DNA from: Pseudovibrio denitrificans JCM 12308
GTDB lineage: Bacteria; Pseudomonadota; Alphaproteobacteria; Rhizobiales; Stappiaceae
Direction: 5' to 3'
DNA: 64,000 nt
Assembly (NCBI RefSeq): GCF_001310815.1
Contig: NZ_BAZK01000008.1
Location: forward strand, 186,001 to 250,000
In this document: positions 9,480-18,983 of the stretch, one piece after another
Layout: each line of letters starts with the position of its first letter
Position numbering within the stretch: position 1 is the stretch's first letter
Notes under the pieces: generated by a model
The model's database searches: none
The model's input: only the letters and a program-made list of their open reading frames with translations
What the model was told of the DNA's origin: nothing
Program-made: the position numbers and the translations under genes

Positions 9480-9633
9480 GCGAGGCTATCAGGTTGCCCT
9501 GAGAATTAATGTCTTGAGCCGATTGATATACCTTCATGAATAAGGGAAATTTTTGAGCTTTGGTCCAATTTGAGGAAAATACTTCCGCCTAACCTATTCG
9601 GAATGCATTTTTCAGCTCAACGCCTACGTAGAT

Positions 9634-10687
9634 TCACGCCTGATCATTGAGTGGGGCAGAGGACTTAGAGCGCCTCAGCAACAGCGGCACAAGGAAGGTC
9701 AGGAGCAGAAGGCGAAAGACGTGGTGGGCGGCGACGAAGGTGGGGTCTAGTCCGCTCTGCACGGCAATAGCTGCCATGCTTCTACACCGCCGGGAGCAAA
9801 GGCCACGAACAGCAGGCTCGGGTCCAAACCAACCAGTGGCATAGCTAGTACTACGCCGAGGATAGCCATGCCGACGGTGATGAGAGTAACAGCTACACCC
9901 GCACCAATGGCCTTTGCGAAAAGGTCTGGCTGATGCCTTTGAAGCGAGTGCCGATCAAAGCTCCCATAACCAGAAATGAGCTGAGGGTGGCCCAGTCCGG
10001 CATCTTGCCCGGAGTGAACTCCGTCAGGTGTCCAAGTGAGGACACCAGCATTCCACCGAGTAAGTAAGCGGCAGGTAGTTTCATCTTCAGGAAGATGGTT
10101 CCCACCACAGCAGCACCCAGCAGAAGATAAATTGCGGAGAGTGGGGTGATGTTCTGTGCTGGGAGGAAAGAGACGCCGGTTTCTTCAAAAAGTAGGGTGA
10201 TGAAGAGAGGCACGCAGATGGTGAGGAAGAGCACCCGTGTGCTCTGGGCAAGCCCGATACGCGTCACATCCGCTTTGGCATCTGCCGCCATGCTGAGAAT
10301 GTAGCTCAGGTGCCCCGGTGAAGAGGCTAGTGAAGCATTGTAGGCATCAAAACCAAAGAAGCGAACCAGAACCACTCGGCTGAGCAGCATACTCAGAATA
10401 AGACTGATACCCAGAGCGAGGAAGCTGGCAGGCCATGTTACGGCGGCATCAATGACGGCTGATGTAACGCCGGAGCCGATGCCTGTGCCGAGCACGATAA
10501 AGCACAGGGTCCGCAGCCAAAGGGGAACGGTAACCGGTGCGCCGAGCATACCTCCAATGGAAACAGCCAGAGCAGAACCGGTGAGGGGGGCAGCGGGGAA
10601 ACCGAGGAGAGAAAAAAGACTTGCTCCAGCGCCTGCAATTGCAAGCGTTATGGAAAGGTTGAAAAGGTCTTTTCTCTCAAATGTCAA
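9634..10687 (-). CDS. AbrB-family membrane protein (putative transporter), two frameshifts
   Basis: The first frame gives 264 residues ending at 9893. Adding one T near 9920 and one A near 9785 extends it through GVAVTLITVGMAILG and the conserved tail FAPGGVEAMAAIAVQSG to a TGA at 9634-9636. The repaired protein has about 351 residues, the family norm. It is almost wholly hydrophobic with two similar halves, as in the AbrB (ammonia monooxygenase-annotated) membrane family. The true function of this family is not settled; regulation or transport has been proposed. It starts 26 bases after the tctA stop, so it is the last gene of the tricarboxylate transporter operon and may act with it. Confidence 0.75.
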
Positions 10688-10713
10688 AACTCAGTTTCCC
10701 AGCTGCTGTGTCA

Positions 10714-12231
10714 TCAGTCGCTTTCAGCGGCCTGCAGTTCCTGTTTGCGTACGCGGCGCGCACGCAGGGTTGGCAGCACGACCAGAATAACCGCCAGAGC
10801 CAGCAGACCCATGGTCATTGGGCGTTCCAGAATAAAGCCAATGCCATCGTACAGCTGCATGGACCGAGAGAAATTATCTTCCAGCATGCTGCCCAGAATG
10901 AAGCCGATCAGCAGCGGTGCCAGCGGATAGTTGGCAAAGCGCAGAAGCGTTGCGCATATTCCGAAGCCCACGAGCATCAGAAGTTCCGTCGCGTTGTTCT
11001 GCCCAATATATGCACCCATAAGGGTGAAGAACAGAATGAACGGAATGAGATAATTGCGTGGAACAGCCAGCACCTTGGCGATGTAAGGGATCAGTGGCAG
11101 GTTCAGGATCAGCAGGATCACATTGCCCACATACATGGAGATGATCACGGACCAGAAGATCTCTGGCTGATCCACCATCAGGCGAGGGCCCGGCGAGACG
11201 TTCAGCGCGATGAGAGCACCGAGCAGGATCGCCGTGGTTCCAGACCCCGGGATGCCGAGGGTCAGCAGGGGAACGAAGGAACCGGTACACGCCGCGTTGT
11301 TGGCGGACTCAGGAGCGGCGAGGCCTTTGACGGAGCCTTTACCGAACTCAGCCTGTTCTTCTTTCGGCGCGATGTTTCGTTCAACGGCATAACCGAGGAA
11401 GGAAGCGATGGTCGCGCCAGCTCCCGGCAGAACACCGATGAGGAAGCCCTGAATGGATTGGCGCCCGATCACTGGAGTGATCTTCTTGGCTTCTTCCTTG
11501 GTGATGCGCAGGTCTTTGATGTCACCACCATTGCCACCGGAGTTGGAACGGGATGGGTCCAGCACGAGGAACAGTGCTTCTGGCAGAGCGAACATGGCCA
11601 TTGCTAATGTGATGAAACCGAAGCCAGACTGAAGGTCCAAAATGCCCATGGTGAAGCGTGGCTGATTGAACAGCGCACCCTCGCCAACGGTTGCCATCAT
11701 CAGGCCCACCAAAGTCATCAGCAGCGCTTTTGCCACCTGTCCGCTGCCTGCAAACGCGGCGATGGCTGAGAGGCCCACCACCATGAGTGCGAAGTACTCG
11801 GCGGAGTGGAAGAGCAGGGCGACAGAAGCCAGAGCCGGCGCGAAAATCATCAGCAGGATCGCGCCGATGCTACCACCTGCGAACGAAGCGATTGCCGCGA
11901 CTGTCAGCGCTTTACCAGCTTTGCCTTGACGAGCCAGCGGATAGCCATCGAAGCTTGTGGCAACGGTGGAAGCCACACCCGGCGCATTGATGAGGATGGA
12001 GGAGGTAGACCCACCGAAGATCGCACCGTAATACACGCCTGCGAGCAGGATCAGCGCGGCAGATGGATCACCGATGGAGATCGCCACCGGGATCATGATG
12101 GCGATGATGGACATGGGGCCGAGGCCGGGCAGCATCCCAATGAAGGTGCCGATCAGGCAGCCGCCAATCACCATTAGCAGATTAGAGAACGAGAAAGCCG
12201 TCGAGAGGCCAATCCAGATACCGTCTAACAT
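10714..12231 (-). CDS. tctA: Tripartite tricarboxylate transporter, large permease TctA
   Basis: This 505-residue protein with about 12 membrane segments is the large permease of a TTT uptake system. The conserved N-terminal signature GTFIGMLPGLGPMSIIA is at about residues 27-43, and a second similar motif GVLPGAGATIASFLG lies mid-protein, reflecting internal duplication. It works with the small permease TctB and the periplasmic binding protein TctC encoded just upstream, using an ion gradient to import a carboxylate. It starts nine bases after the tctB stop. The substrate (citrate-like or other dicarboxylate/aromatic acid) cannot be told from the sequence. Confidence 0.95.
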   Translation of the reverse strand: MLDGIWIGLSTAFSFSNLLMVIGGCLIGTFIGMLPGLGPMSIIAIMIPVAISIGDPSAALILLAGVYYGAIFGGSTSSILINAPGVASTVATSFDGYPLARQGKAGKALTVAAIASFAGGSIGAILLMIFAPALASVALLFHSAEYFALMVVGLSAIAAFAGSGQVAKALLMTLVGLMMATVGEGALFNQPRFTMGILDLQSGFGFITLAMAMFALPEALFLVLDPSRSNSGGNGGDIKDLRITKEEAKKITPVIGRQSIQGFLIGVLPGAGATIASFLGYAVERNIAPKEEQAEFGKGSVKGLAAPESANNAACTGSFVPLLTLGIPGSGTTAILLGALIALNVSPGPRLMVDQPEIFWSVIISMYVGNVILLILNLPLIPYIAKVLAVPRNYLIPFILFFTLMGAYIGQNNATELLMLVGFGICATLLRFANYPLAPLLIGFILGSMLEDNFSRSMQLYDGIGFILERPMTMGLLALAVILVVLPTLRARRVRKQELQAAESD

Positions 12232-12240
12232 TATGGCCTC

Positions 12241-12724
12241 CTAGTTGAGAAATGTCGGCAGCGGGCTGAGGTAGATACCCAGCGTTTGCTGAACCAGATA
12301 CCAGACGCCACCAGCGGCAACCGCGGCAACAGGCACGAGGATCGTAAAGCGTCGCTCGCCCAAGAGCTGCGCCAATCACGATGAAGAGCAGGGTGGAGAG
12401 CAGGAAGCCAGCAGGGCGCAATAACAAGGCGTAGGCCACCATCAAGGCCAGCAGAAAGACTGCCTGTCCGATATTATAGTCCCACAATCTGCTGAAATCG
12501 ATCTCGTCCGCATCGCTTTCGGCAGGCTTCTTTTCAAAGCCGAGCAGAATGGCAAGGCTGGTGATTGCGGCCAATACTGCAATGACTTTTGGAAACGTGC
12601 TTGGCCAGATCGGGTTAAACCGCATGAAAGGCGGCAGGCCTGCGTCCATCATAAAGAACGCCGTGTATCCGTAGCTGAGGCTCACTGCCAGAATGACAAG
12701 AGCAATCCATCGGTCCAGTGCCAT
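12241..12724 (-). CDS. tctB: Tripartite tricarboxylate transporter, small permease TctB, frameshifted
   Basis: The protein starts MALDRWIALVILAVSL from the second of two adjacent ATG codons, behind a GGGAGGGG ribosome site. It has four hydrophobic segments, as in other TctB proteins. Near 12365 one extra G (GGGCGAGCG) shifts the frame; removing it gives a natural end GIYLSPLPTFLN at the TAG 12241-12243 and about 160 residues. Without the correction the frame runs on into tctA with an odd Cys/Trp-rich tail. This is the only indel in the window that is an added base rather than a missing one. TctB is the accessory membrane subunit between TctC and TctA. Confidence 0.85.
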
Positions 12725-12790
12725 CATCCCCTCCCGTTGGCGTGGCAAGTGGATGCGCCCATTAGAGCGCATCCCATTATTTTTATTGGT

Positions 12791-13774
12791 TTAGAGGAAG
12801 CCCAGCTTCTTCATGAGATCGCCGATGGCCTTTTCCTGTCCTTCAAGGAAAGCCTGAAAGTCTTCGCCGGAGTTATGGATGTTGACCCAACCATTACGTG
12901 CACGCACTTCTTCCCACTCTGGAGTGGCGTACATCTTTGCAATTGCTTCCTGATAAGCGGTCAGCTGTGCTTCTGGCAGGCCAGGCGCCGCGAAGAAACC
13001 ACGCCAGTTGACGAAGGTGGTGTCGATGCCCTGTTCCTTCATGGTTGGTGCATCACCATAAGCTGCAACGCGCTCATCCGCGGTCACACCAATGATCTTC
13101 ACTTCACCTGCTTTTGCCAGTTCAACTGCTTCAGAGAAGCCTGTTGAAAGCGCGGCAATCTCACCAGAAAGAAGGGCTGCCATTGCTTTGCCGCCTGCGT
13201 CGTACGGGATGTACTTCACAGCAGTTGCGTCTTCGCCAGCTGCTTCCATCACCATGGCTGCAACGAGGTGGTCCATGCCGCCGGGAACGGAGCCGCCGCC
13301 GATAGCAGTGCCGCGCTTGTCAGCTTTGTAGGCTGCCAGCAGATCGCCCATGGAGTTGATGGAACTGTCTTTACCAACCACGATAGCTGCGTAGTCACCG
13401 ATTGTGCCGGAAACCAGTGTCAGGTCGCGGAAGTTATGCGGGAATACACCGGTCAGGGAACGGATCACGATCGGGGTGGAATTCACCATCAGCGTGCCGT
13501 GCTGGCTTGCTGCGTTCTCGATTAGATAACCGATGGCCTTACCGCCACCGCCACCGGACATGTTCTCATAAGATGCGTTGCCGACAAGACCGGATTTGGT
13601 CAGCGCTTCGCCTGTGCCGCGTGCGGTGCCATCCCAGCCGCCGCCAGCACCACCTGGAATGAGGAAGTGGATGCTTTCAACCACTGGCTCCGCAATTGAA
13701 GCTGCAGGTAGTGAGAAAGTCGCCGCGGCCATAGCCGCTGCCGCAACCAAGCGGCGCGCCCGAATAAAACTCAT
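12791..13774 (-). CDS. tctC: Tripartite tricarboxylate transporter substrate-binding protein TctC
   Basis: The ATG at 13772-13774 is preceded by GGGAGGAC, so I use it rather than an upstream start. The 327-residue product begins with a signal peptide (MSFIRARRLVAAAAMAAATFSLPAASIA) followed by the mature Bug-family domain. FLIPGGAGGGWDGTARGTGEAL and the later GGGSVPGGMDH are the typical ligand-binding loops. It binds a carboxylate in the periplasm and delivers it to TctAB. It is the first gene of the minus-strand operon tctC-tctB-tctA-abrB-like and faces a two-component system likely to control it. Confidence 0.94.
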   Translation of the reverse strand: MSFIRARRLVAAAAMAAATFSLPAASIAEPVVESIHFLIPGGAGGGWDGTARGTGEALTKSGLVGNASYENMSGGGGGKAIGYLIENAASQHGTLMVNSTPIVIRSLTGVFPHNFRDLTLVSGTIGDYAAIVVGKDSSINSMGDLLAAYKADKRGTAIGGGSVPGGMDHLVAAMVMEAAGEDATAVKYIPYDAGGKAMAALLSGEIAALSTGFSEAVELAKAGEVKIIGVTADERVAAYGDAPTMKEQGIDTTFVNWRGFFAAPGLPEAQLTAYQEAIAKMYATPEWEEVRARNGWVNIHNSGEDFQAFLEGQEKAIGDLMKKLGFL

Positions 13775-13820
13775 TTTGTCCTCCCATTTGACAGGGGCAG
13801 CATTTGTCGCCCATGACTTA

Positions 13821-13854
13821 CGTGAAAACACGGAAACCTGACACAAACCTGTCA
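13821..13854. promoter_or_regulatory. Two dyads in the tctC / two-component system intergenic region (candidate operators)
   Basis: CGTGAAAACACG (13821-13832) is a dyad and TGACA-N6-TGTCA (13839-13854) is a second inverted repeat, both within the 108-base divergent promoter region. They are plausible binding sites for the adjacent OmpR-type regulator, which would then control tctC and its own gene. No matching consensus is known to me, so this is positional inference. Confidence 0.45.
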
Positions 13855-13882
13855 CCTCCTTGATTTTTTGGGGAAGCTAAAG

Positions 13883-14548
13883 ATGAGATTTCTTCTCGTT
13901 GAAGATAACGCCAAACTGGCCACCTCCATCGCCGAACGTTTGACGCTGGACGGCCATGTAGTTGATCACGCAGCTGAAATTTCGACTGCTGAGGATTTTA
14001 TCTCAACGGCAGATTACGACATGATCCTGCTCGATATTATGCTTCCTGACGGCGATGGACGAGATTTTCTAAATGAACACCGAGGGCGACAGGATGACAC
14101 TCCGGTCATTGTTCTGACCGCGCGCTCGGAGGTTTCTGATCGGGTAGGGGTGCTTGATCTTGGAGCGGATGACTACATCACAAAACCCTTTGATTTCTCA
14201 GAGTTAGAAGCCCGCTGCCGGGCTGTGATGCGTCGTAAATCCGGCGGTGTGACCAACGCAAAACGATTCGGTGATCTGGTGTTCGATTCCTTAGCCGGAA
14301 CACTGAAAATCGGCAGCAAAACGGTGAGCCTGCGCAACAAAGAGCTGCGTCTTTTGGAGATTTTTTTCAGTGCCCCGGACGTTATTTTCTCAAAAACCAA
14401 GCTTGTAGACAGATTATTTTCGTATGACGAGGACGTCTCTGAAAACGCAATCGAGGTCTATGTGGCCCGTCTACGCAGGCATATATCATCTTCCTCCGTG
14501 CAGATCATCACCGTGCGCGGGCTGGGTTATCGGTTGAGCCTGACATGA
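13883..14548 (+). CDS. OmpR-family response regulator, TctD-like
   Basis: From ATG 13883, with GGGGAAG upstream, the product has 221 residues. The receiver domain shows the acidic pair E7/D8, the phosphorylation site D51 in ILLDIMLPDGDG, and the lysine of ITKPFD near residue 101. The C-terminal winged helix (about 125-220) ends with the typical TVRGLGYRL. It lies divergent to tctC and overlaps the sensor kinase gene by four bases, matching the TctD/TctE arrangement. It most likely activates the tricarboxylate transporter genes when the cognate acid is present. Confidence 0.92.
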   Translation: MRFLLVEDNAKLATSIAERLTLDGHVVDHAAEISTAEDFISTADYDMILLDIMLPDGDGRDFLNEHRGRQDDTPVIVLTARSEVSDRVGVLDLGADDYITKPFDFSELEARCRAVMRRKSGGVTNAKRFGDLVFDSLAGTLKIGSKTVSLRNKELRLLEIFFSAPDVIFSKTKLVDRLFSYDEDVSENAIEVYVARLRRHISSSSVQIITVRGLGYRLSLT

Positions 14549-15930
14549 CGTTAGAAGCCAACATCTCCGGCTCCATCCGCCGTCGTCTGACCCTACAGCT
14601 GCTCGGTATCGCTGCTGTGCTTGCGGCCCTGTTGTTTGTGATGGTGATGACCTACGCCAAGCAGGTGGCAGAAGAGTCGCAGGACAACATCCTGTCTGCA
14701 TCAGCAACCTCCATTCTGGACAGTGCCGCCATCCAGAGCGGGGAGGTCACCGTCGATATTCCATACTCCGCGCTTTCCATGCTGGGGAACGTGAGTGATG
14801 ACCGCGTGTTCTATCGCGTTATGGCTGATGGCAAGTACCTCACCGGTTATGAAAGCTTACCCGATGCCTATACGGCGAAAGGGCGGGAGAACCACCGCTT
14901 CATCACCTCCCATTATCTGGGCGAGAGCATCCGCATGGTGTCTGCCACCCGCCGACTTTCCAATGCATCAGGCCCTGTTGAAGTGACTGTTTCTGTTGCT
15001 CAAACCCTGAAGCGGCAGCGTGAAACTCTGGAGCGCATCTCCACCAACGCCGCTTATCTCGGCTTCGGCTTCTTCATCGCCGCGGCTGTGCTTGGCGTTT
15101 TGACAGCTCAATCCGCCGTTCGGCCTGTACAAACACTGGCAAATTCCGTTTCCAGAAGAGGCCCGCAAGACCTGCGTGCCGTGCAAGCCCCTGTGCCGGG
15201 AGAGATGGCACCACTGGTGGTCGCACTCAACCGTTTCATGGCTCGCCTGAAGAAATCACTGACCCGATCTGAAGAGTTCATCGCCGAAGCGGCCCACCGC
15301 ATCCGCACGCCACTGGCAGTGCTGCGCACACAAGCGGAAATCGCCCTGCGGCGCGTGGAACGCCCTGAAAACAGGGCGGCATTGAAAGAGATGATCCGCG
15401 CCATTGATGAAAGTTCGCGCGCGGCTGGCCAGTTGCTGGATCACGCCATGGTCTCTTTCCGCACAGACCATCTGGAAGTGAAGGAAATCAATCTGCTGGA
15501 GTTGGCCGATGAAACATTGGAACGCTTACGGCCTCTGGCAGAAATGCAGGACAAAACACTCAGCTTGCACGGAGAAGAACTGCCTTCCATCAAAGGTGAT
15601 GCAATCCTCATTCAAAACGCTCTGAGCAACATTCTGGACAACGCCATCAAGTACGCTCCACAAGGCGAAGATGTAAAAATAACCGTCACTCATGAAGACA
15701 AATGGGTGGTGCTCTCGGTCTATGATCAAGGCCCAGGCTTTGCACCAGAAGACATCGAGAAGCTCACAGAACGGTTCTCACGCGGCAAAAACGCTGAGGA
15801 CACCGTTGGCTCTGGTCTGGGACTTACTATTGCCGAAGAGGTAACACAGGCTCACGGCGGACACCTGAAACTTTCAAACAGAACAAATGTCAGAGGCGCA
15901 TGCGTATCCTTCTATTTCCCTCAGTCCTGA
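14545..15930 (+). CDS. Sensor histidine kinase, TctE-like
   Basis: This 461-residue membrane kinase has a first transmembrane segment at about residues 17-37, a periplasmic sensor region to about 165, and a second segment near 172-192. The phospho-acceptor histidine is in EAAHRIRTPLAVLRT (about residue 251). The ATPase domain follows with the N box (NILDNAIKYAP) and G box (GSGLGLTIAEE). It would sense an extracellytoplasmic carboxylate directly or through the binding protein encoded next and phosphorylate the upstream regulator. The 3' end overlaps the next gene by 31 bases in another frame. Confidence 0.92.
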   Translation: MTLEANISGSIRRRLTLQLLGIAAVLAALLFVMVMTYAKQVAEESQDNILSASATSILDSAAIQSGEVTVDIPYSALSMLGNVSDDRVFYRVMADGKYLTGYESLPDAYTAKGRENHRFITSHYLGESIRMVSATRRLSNASGPVEVTVSVAQTLKRQRETLERISTNAAYLGFGFFIAAAVLGVLTAQSAVRPVQTLANSVSRRGPQDLRAVQAPVPGEMAPLVVALNRFMARLKKSLTRSEEFIAEAAHRIRTPLAVLRTQAEIALRRVERPENRAALKEMIRAIDESSRAAGQLLDHAMVSFRTDHLEVKEINLLELADETLERLRPLAEMQDKTLSLHGEELPSIKGDAILIQNALSNILDNAIKYAPQGEDVKITVTHEDKWVVLSVYDQGPGFAPEDIEKLTERFSRGKNAEDTVGSGLGLTIAEEVTQAHGGHLKLSNRTNVRGACVSFYFPQS

Positions 15931-16937
15931 TTGTGTTGTTGGTGTCGCTGCTTTCAGCCCGCGCCTATGAGATTGAGCAGCACAAGGTCTTCCCAGCCTC
16001 ACAGGAGGCCCAGACCCTGCGCATCATCTCCAACTCCGACATCGATATCTTCGCCCCGATGGTGGAGGCCTTCCAGCGCAAGTATCCGAGCGTTTCCATT
16101 GATTACACCGTGGTCAGCAGCACCGAGCTGATGAAAGCGCTCTATGAGGAACGGCAGGTGTTTGACGTGGCCATCTCCTCAGCGATGGACCTACAGGTTA
16201 AGCTGGCTAATGATGGTTTCACAAAACCACACAGCTCCTCAGTTGCTGGCCTGATGCCGGACTGGGCCCGCTGGCGTGACCACGTGTTTGCCTTCACGCA
16301 GGAACCAGCCTCCGTGGTTTACTCCAAGTCCGCTTTTGAGGGACTGGAAGTGCCAACCTCTCGCCAGAACCTCATCTCAACTCTGCGCAACAATCCCGAC
16401 CGCTTCCTCAACAAAGTCGGCACCTACGACATTCGCCAGAGCGGGCTTGGCTTTCTGTTCGCCACGCAGGATGCACGCACCTCAGACACATTTTGGCGTC
16501 TCAATGAAGTGATGGGCAGCCTCAATGCTAAGCTTTATTGCTGCTCTGCGGATATGATCTCTGACATCACAACAGGCGATCTGGCCGTGGCCTACAACGT
16601 GCTCGGCTCCTATGCCTCGGCGCGGGCAGCAAAAGACCCTGATGTTGGCATTCTGGAACTGGAAGACTTCACCACATTGATGCTTCGCTCCGCCATTATT
16701 CCAGCAGGTGCAGAACAGCCAGAAATCGCAGGTGATTTCATTGATCACCTGATCACCGCCAGCTGGAGCGAGGAGGGCGCAGACTACTACCCTTACCCAA
16801 AGCTCAATCATAGCGAGGTGGCACCAAACCTGTCCTTGCGCGCTATTCGGTTAGGCCCCGGCCTGCTGGTCTATCAGGACAACCTCAAGCGTCAGCACTT
16901 CCTTCAGGAGTGGCAGAACGCGATCATTCAGCAGTGA
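15900..16937 (+). CDS. Periplasmic ABC-type substrate-binding protein linked to the TctDE-like system
   Basis: This 345-residue protein has a signal peptide (LLFPSVLIVLLVSLLSARA, cleavage near residue 22) and then an iron/spermidine-type bilobal binding domain (TLRIISNSDIDIFAPMVEAF; later AVAYNVLGSYA). It starts inside the kinase gene, overlapping by 31 bases, so the three genes are co-translated. No ABC permease follows, so it may act as a sensory partner of the kinase rather than as part of an importer. Three-gene sets of regulator, kinase and binding protein are known next to TctCBA systems, which supports this reading. Confidence 0.8.
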   Translation: MRILLFPSVLIVLLVSLLSARAYEIEQHKVFPASQEAQTLRIISNSDIDIFAPMVEAFQRKYPSVSIDYTVVSSTELMKALYEERQVFDVAISSAMDLQVKLANDGFTKPHSSSVAGLMPDWARWRDHVFAFTQEPASVVYSKSAFEGLEVPTSRQNLISTLRNNPDRFLNKVGTYDIRQSGLGFLFATQDARTSDTFWRLNEVMGSLNAKLYCCSADMISDITTGDLAVAYNVLGSYASARAAKDPDVGILELEDFTTLMLRSAIIPAGAEQPEIAGDFIDHLITASWSEEGADYYPYPKLNHSEVAPNLSLRAIRLGPGLLVYQDNLKRQHFLQEWQNAIIQQ

Positions 16938-17017
16938 CAAGAGATGAACCATTTTCTCTTTTCAGCTGACTGAGTTTGTGGCATGACACGCCTCCCAAAT
17001 TCAGATGAGTGAAGTCC

Positions 17018-17490
17018 ATGAGTGTTATGATCCGCCCGCTAGAAATCTCCGATGCCCCTCAATGCGCACAGATCTATTATGATGCGATCATGATCGGAGC
17101 GAAGGATTACTACACAACAGAACAGCTCAACGCATGGGCAGGTCCTCAACTCAACCCGGAAGGCTGACGAAAAATCTGGATGGAATGACAGGTTTTGTGG
17201 CTATCAAAGAAGATGCCGTCATCGGTTTCATGACCATCGATATGGAAGGCTACATCAAGTTTGCATTTGTAAGCCCGTTTGAGAGCCGCAAAGGCGTTGC
17301 AACAGCCATCTACAACGCTCTGCTGAACTGGGCAATTGAGCGCAACATCCCAACTCTGTCGTCAGATATCAGCCTTGCCGCCAGGCCCTTCTTCCTCCGT
17401 CAGGACTGGCAAGTGGTCCGCCAACAAGCTCCGGTGTGCAGAGGCATCACGCTGACAAACTTCCACATGACCAAAGCGCTGACTGCTTAG
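17018..17490 (+). CDS. GNAT-family N-acetyltransferase, frameshifted
   Basis: The N-terminal frame starts MSVMIRPLEISDAPQCAQIYYDAI and reaches LNAWAGPQLNPEG, where a TGA appears at about 17165. Restoring one G (GGCTGG) there continues as WTKNLDGMTGFVAIKEDAVIGF through the acetyl-CoA-binding segment VSPFESRKGVATAIYNALL to the stop at 17490. The repaired protein is about 157 residues, a full GNAT domain. Members acetylate amines on small molecules or proteins; the substrate here is unknown. It stands alone between the two-component operon and the MFS gene. Confidence 0.75.
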
Positions 17491-17646
17491 TCCGATCCAT
17501 TCAATCGGCCTATCACTATTGTCATTCGGGCTTAGCCTTGACCATCCAACCAGAATGGTCACTATGGAAGCGCTTAACCTGCGGCTTACTCATTCAGCAG
17601 GCTGCATTTTGCTTATTGATTTCATATATTTTCTTTAGAGGCCACA

Positions 17647-18879
17647 TTGTCAGACGCCACTTTAAAAGCCAGATGGGGGCAGATCAGCCTACTGTTTTCT
17701 GCAAATTTTCTGTCGCTTCTCGGCAATGGTTTGTCTGCAATTGCCATCCCGTGGTTCGTGTATGATTTGACGGGCAATGCTGTCATCACCGCAACAGTCG
17801 CCATTGCAGGGCAGTTGCCCAACATCATCGTGGGCCTCTTCAGCGGTCCGTTGATTGACCGTTACTCCGCCAGAACCGTGAGCATCTTCTGTGATGGTGT
17901 AAACGCTGTCGCAGTGCTGCTTATACCGCTGCTCTATGCCGTCGAGATGCTGGACGTGGCCTTGCTTGGCTTCTTCGTCTTTCTGTCTCAGGTGATTGAC
18001 GTTCCGGGGCAAACCTCCAAAGCTGTCATGATCCCGGCTTTGATCGACAAAGAAGGCTTGCCACGTGAACGGGTGAACGGGCTCAACTCTTTGCTGGAGA
18101 CTGGCGCCGATCTTTTGACGCCATCACTGGCGGGTATTCTCATCGCTGTTTTTGGTGCAACCACGGTTCTGCTTCTGGACTCCCTTAGCTTTCTGATGGC
18201 CCTGATGATCGTCTCCATGGGCATCAAAGCCAGCCATGTTAGCACTCCGCCCCAATCAGAACCGCAACCGACAAAAGAAGCGTGGAAGTGGATGTTCACC
18301 ACGCCTAGCATATTGAAACTGGGCATCTATGATCTGATCATCAACACCGTCGCTGTTTCCTTGTTGTCGCTGGTGCTGCCAGTGCTGGCAAACGCGAATG
18401 ATAAGCAGGCCATCTGGCTGGGTATCTGGCTCACCTGTTTCGCCTGCGGCACCACACTCACAACTATCGCCTACACGGTTCTGGGCCACCGCATCTCATC
18501 TCTCCGCCTTTTGCAGCTCACGCCAATCGGCCAGGCTATTGGCCTTGGCCTTCTGCTCTGGGTGTTTGCGGACATTACCAACATGAGCCTCACCCCAACG
18601 GCTGGCATCGTCGCAGCACTTGGAATGTTCCTCTACGGCCTTAACCTCGGCGTTGGCAGCGTGGTTGACGCAACCGTGCTCCAGAAACTTGTCCCCGAAG
18701 CCAAACGCGGCACCGTCTTCTCCACCTTCTCCTCCCTCCGCTACACCGGCGTCCCCCTAGGCCTCCTCCTCAGCGGCATCCTACTGGAGCAAAACAACCC
18801 AACAATGCTGTTCGGCACGTTCATAGGGCTGCTGCTGGTGAACGCTGTGATTTGGTTTTGGGGCAGATTGGAAGTGTGA
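17647..18879 (+). CDS. MFS transporter, EntS-like exporter
   Basis: This 410-residue protein starts at a TTG (17647) and has about 12 hydrophobic segments. The loop motif LFSGPLIDRYSARTVSIF between the second and third segments is the MFS signature region. Its closest style is the EntS/MFS_3 exporter group used for siderophores and drugs. It is convergent with the TauD-like gene of the natural-product cluster, 105 bases away, so it may be the cluster border or a second exporter for its product. The weak start leaves the first few residues uncertain. Confidence 0.85.
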   Translation: MSDATLKARWGQISLLFSANFLSLLGNGLSAIAIPWFVYDLTGNAVITATVAIAGQLPNIIVGLFSGPLIDRYSARTVSIFCDGVNAVAVLLIPLLYAVEMLDVALLGFFVFLSQVIDVPGQTSKAVMIPALIDKEGLPRERVNGLNSLLETGADLLTPSLAGILIAVFGATTVLLLDSLSFLMALMIVSMGIKASHVSTPPQSEPQPTKEAWKWMFTTPSILKLGIYDLIINTVAVSLLSLVLPVLANANDKQAIWLGIWLTCFACGTTLTTIAYTVLGHRISSLRLLQLTPIGQAIGLGLLLWVFADITNMSLTPTAGIVAALGMFLYGLNLGVGSVVDATVLQKLVPEAKRGTVFSTFSSLRYTGVPLGLLLSGILLEQNNPTMLFGTFIGLLLVNAVIWFWGRLEV

Positions 18880-18983
18880 GGAAGGTGGGTCTTAAAGCAG
18901 ATATATTCAAGTTCCATAATACATCTTATGTGCAACATATATTTAGCAACCTCGAGCTCCCACCTCACACATCCGTTTACAAG

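Noticed and set aside
10681-11607. 308-codon plus-strand open frame
   Set aside because: It is antisense to tctA, rich in Gln, His and Arg with no family motif; a shadow of the real gene.
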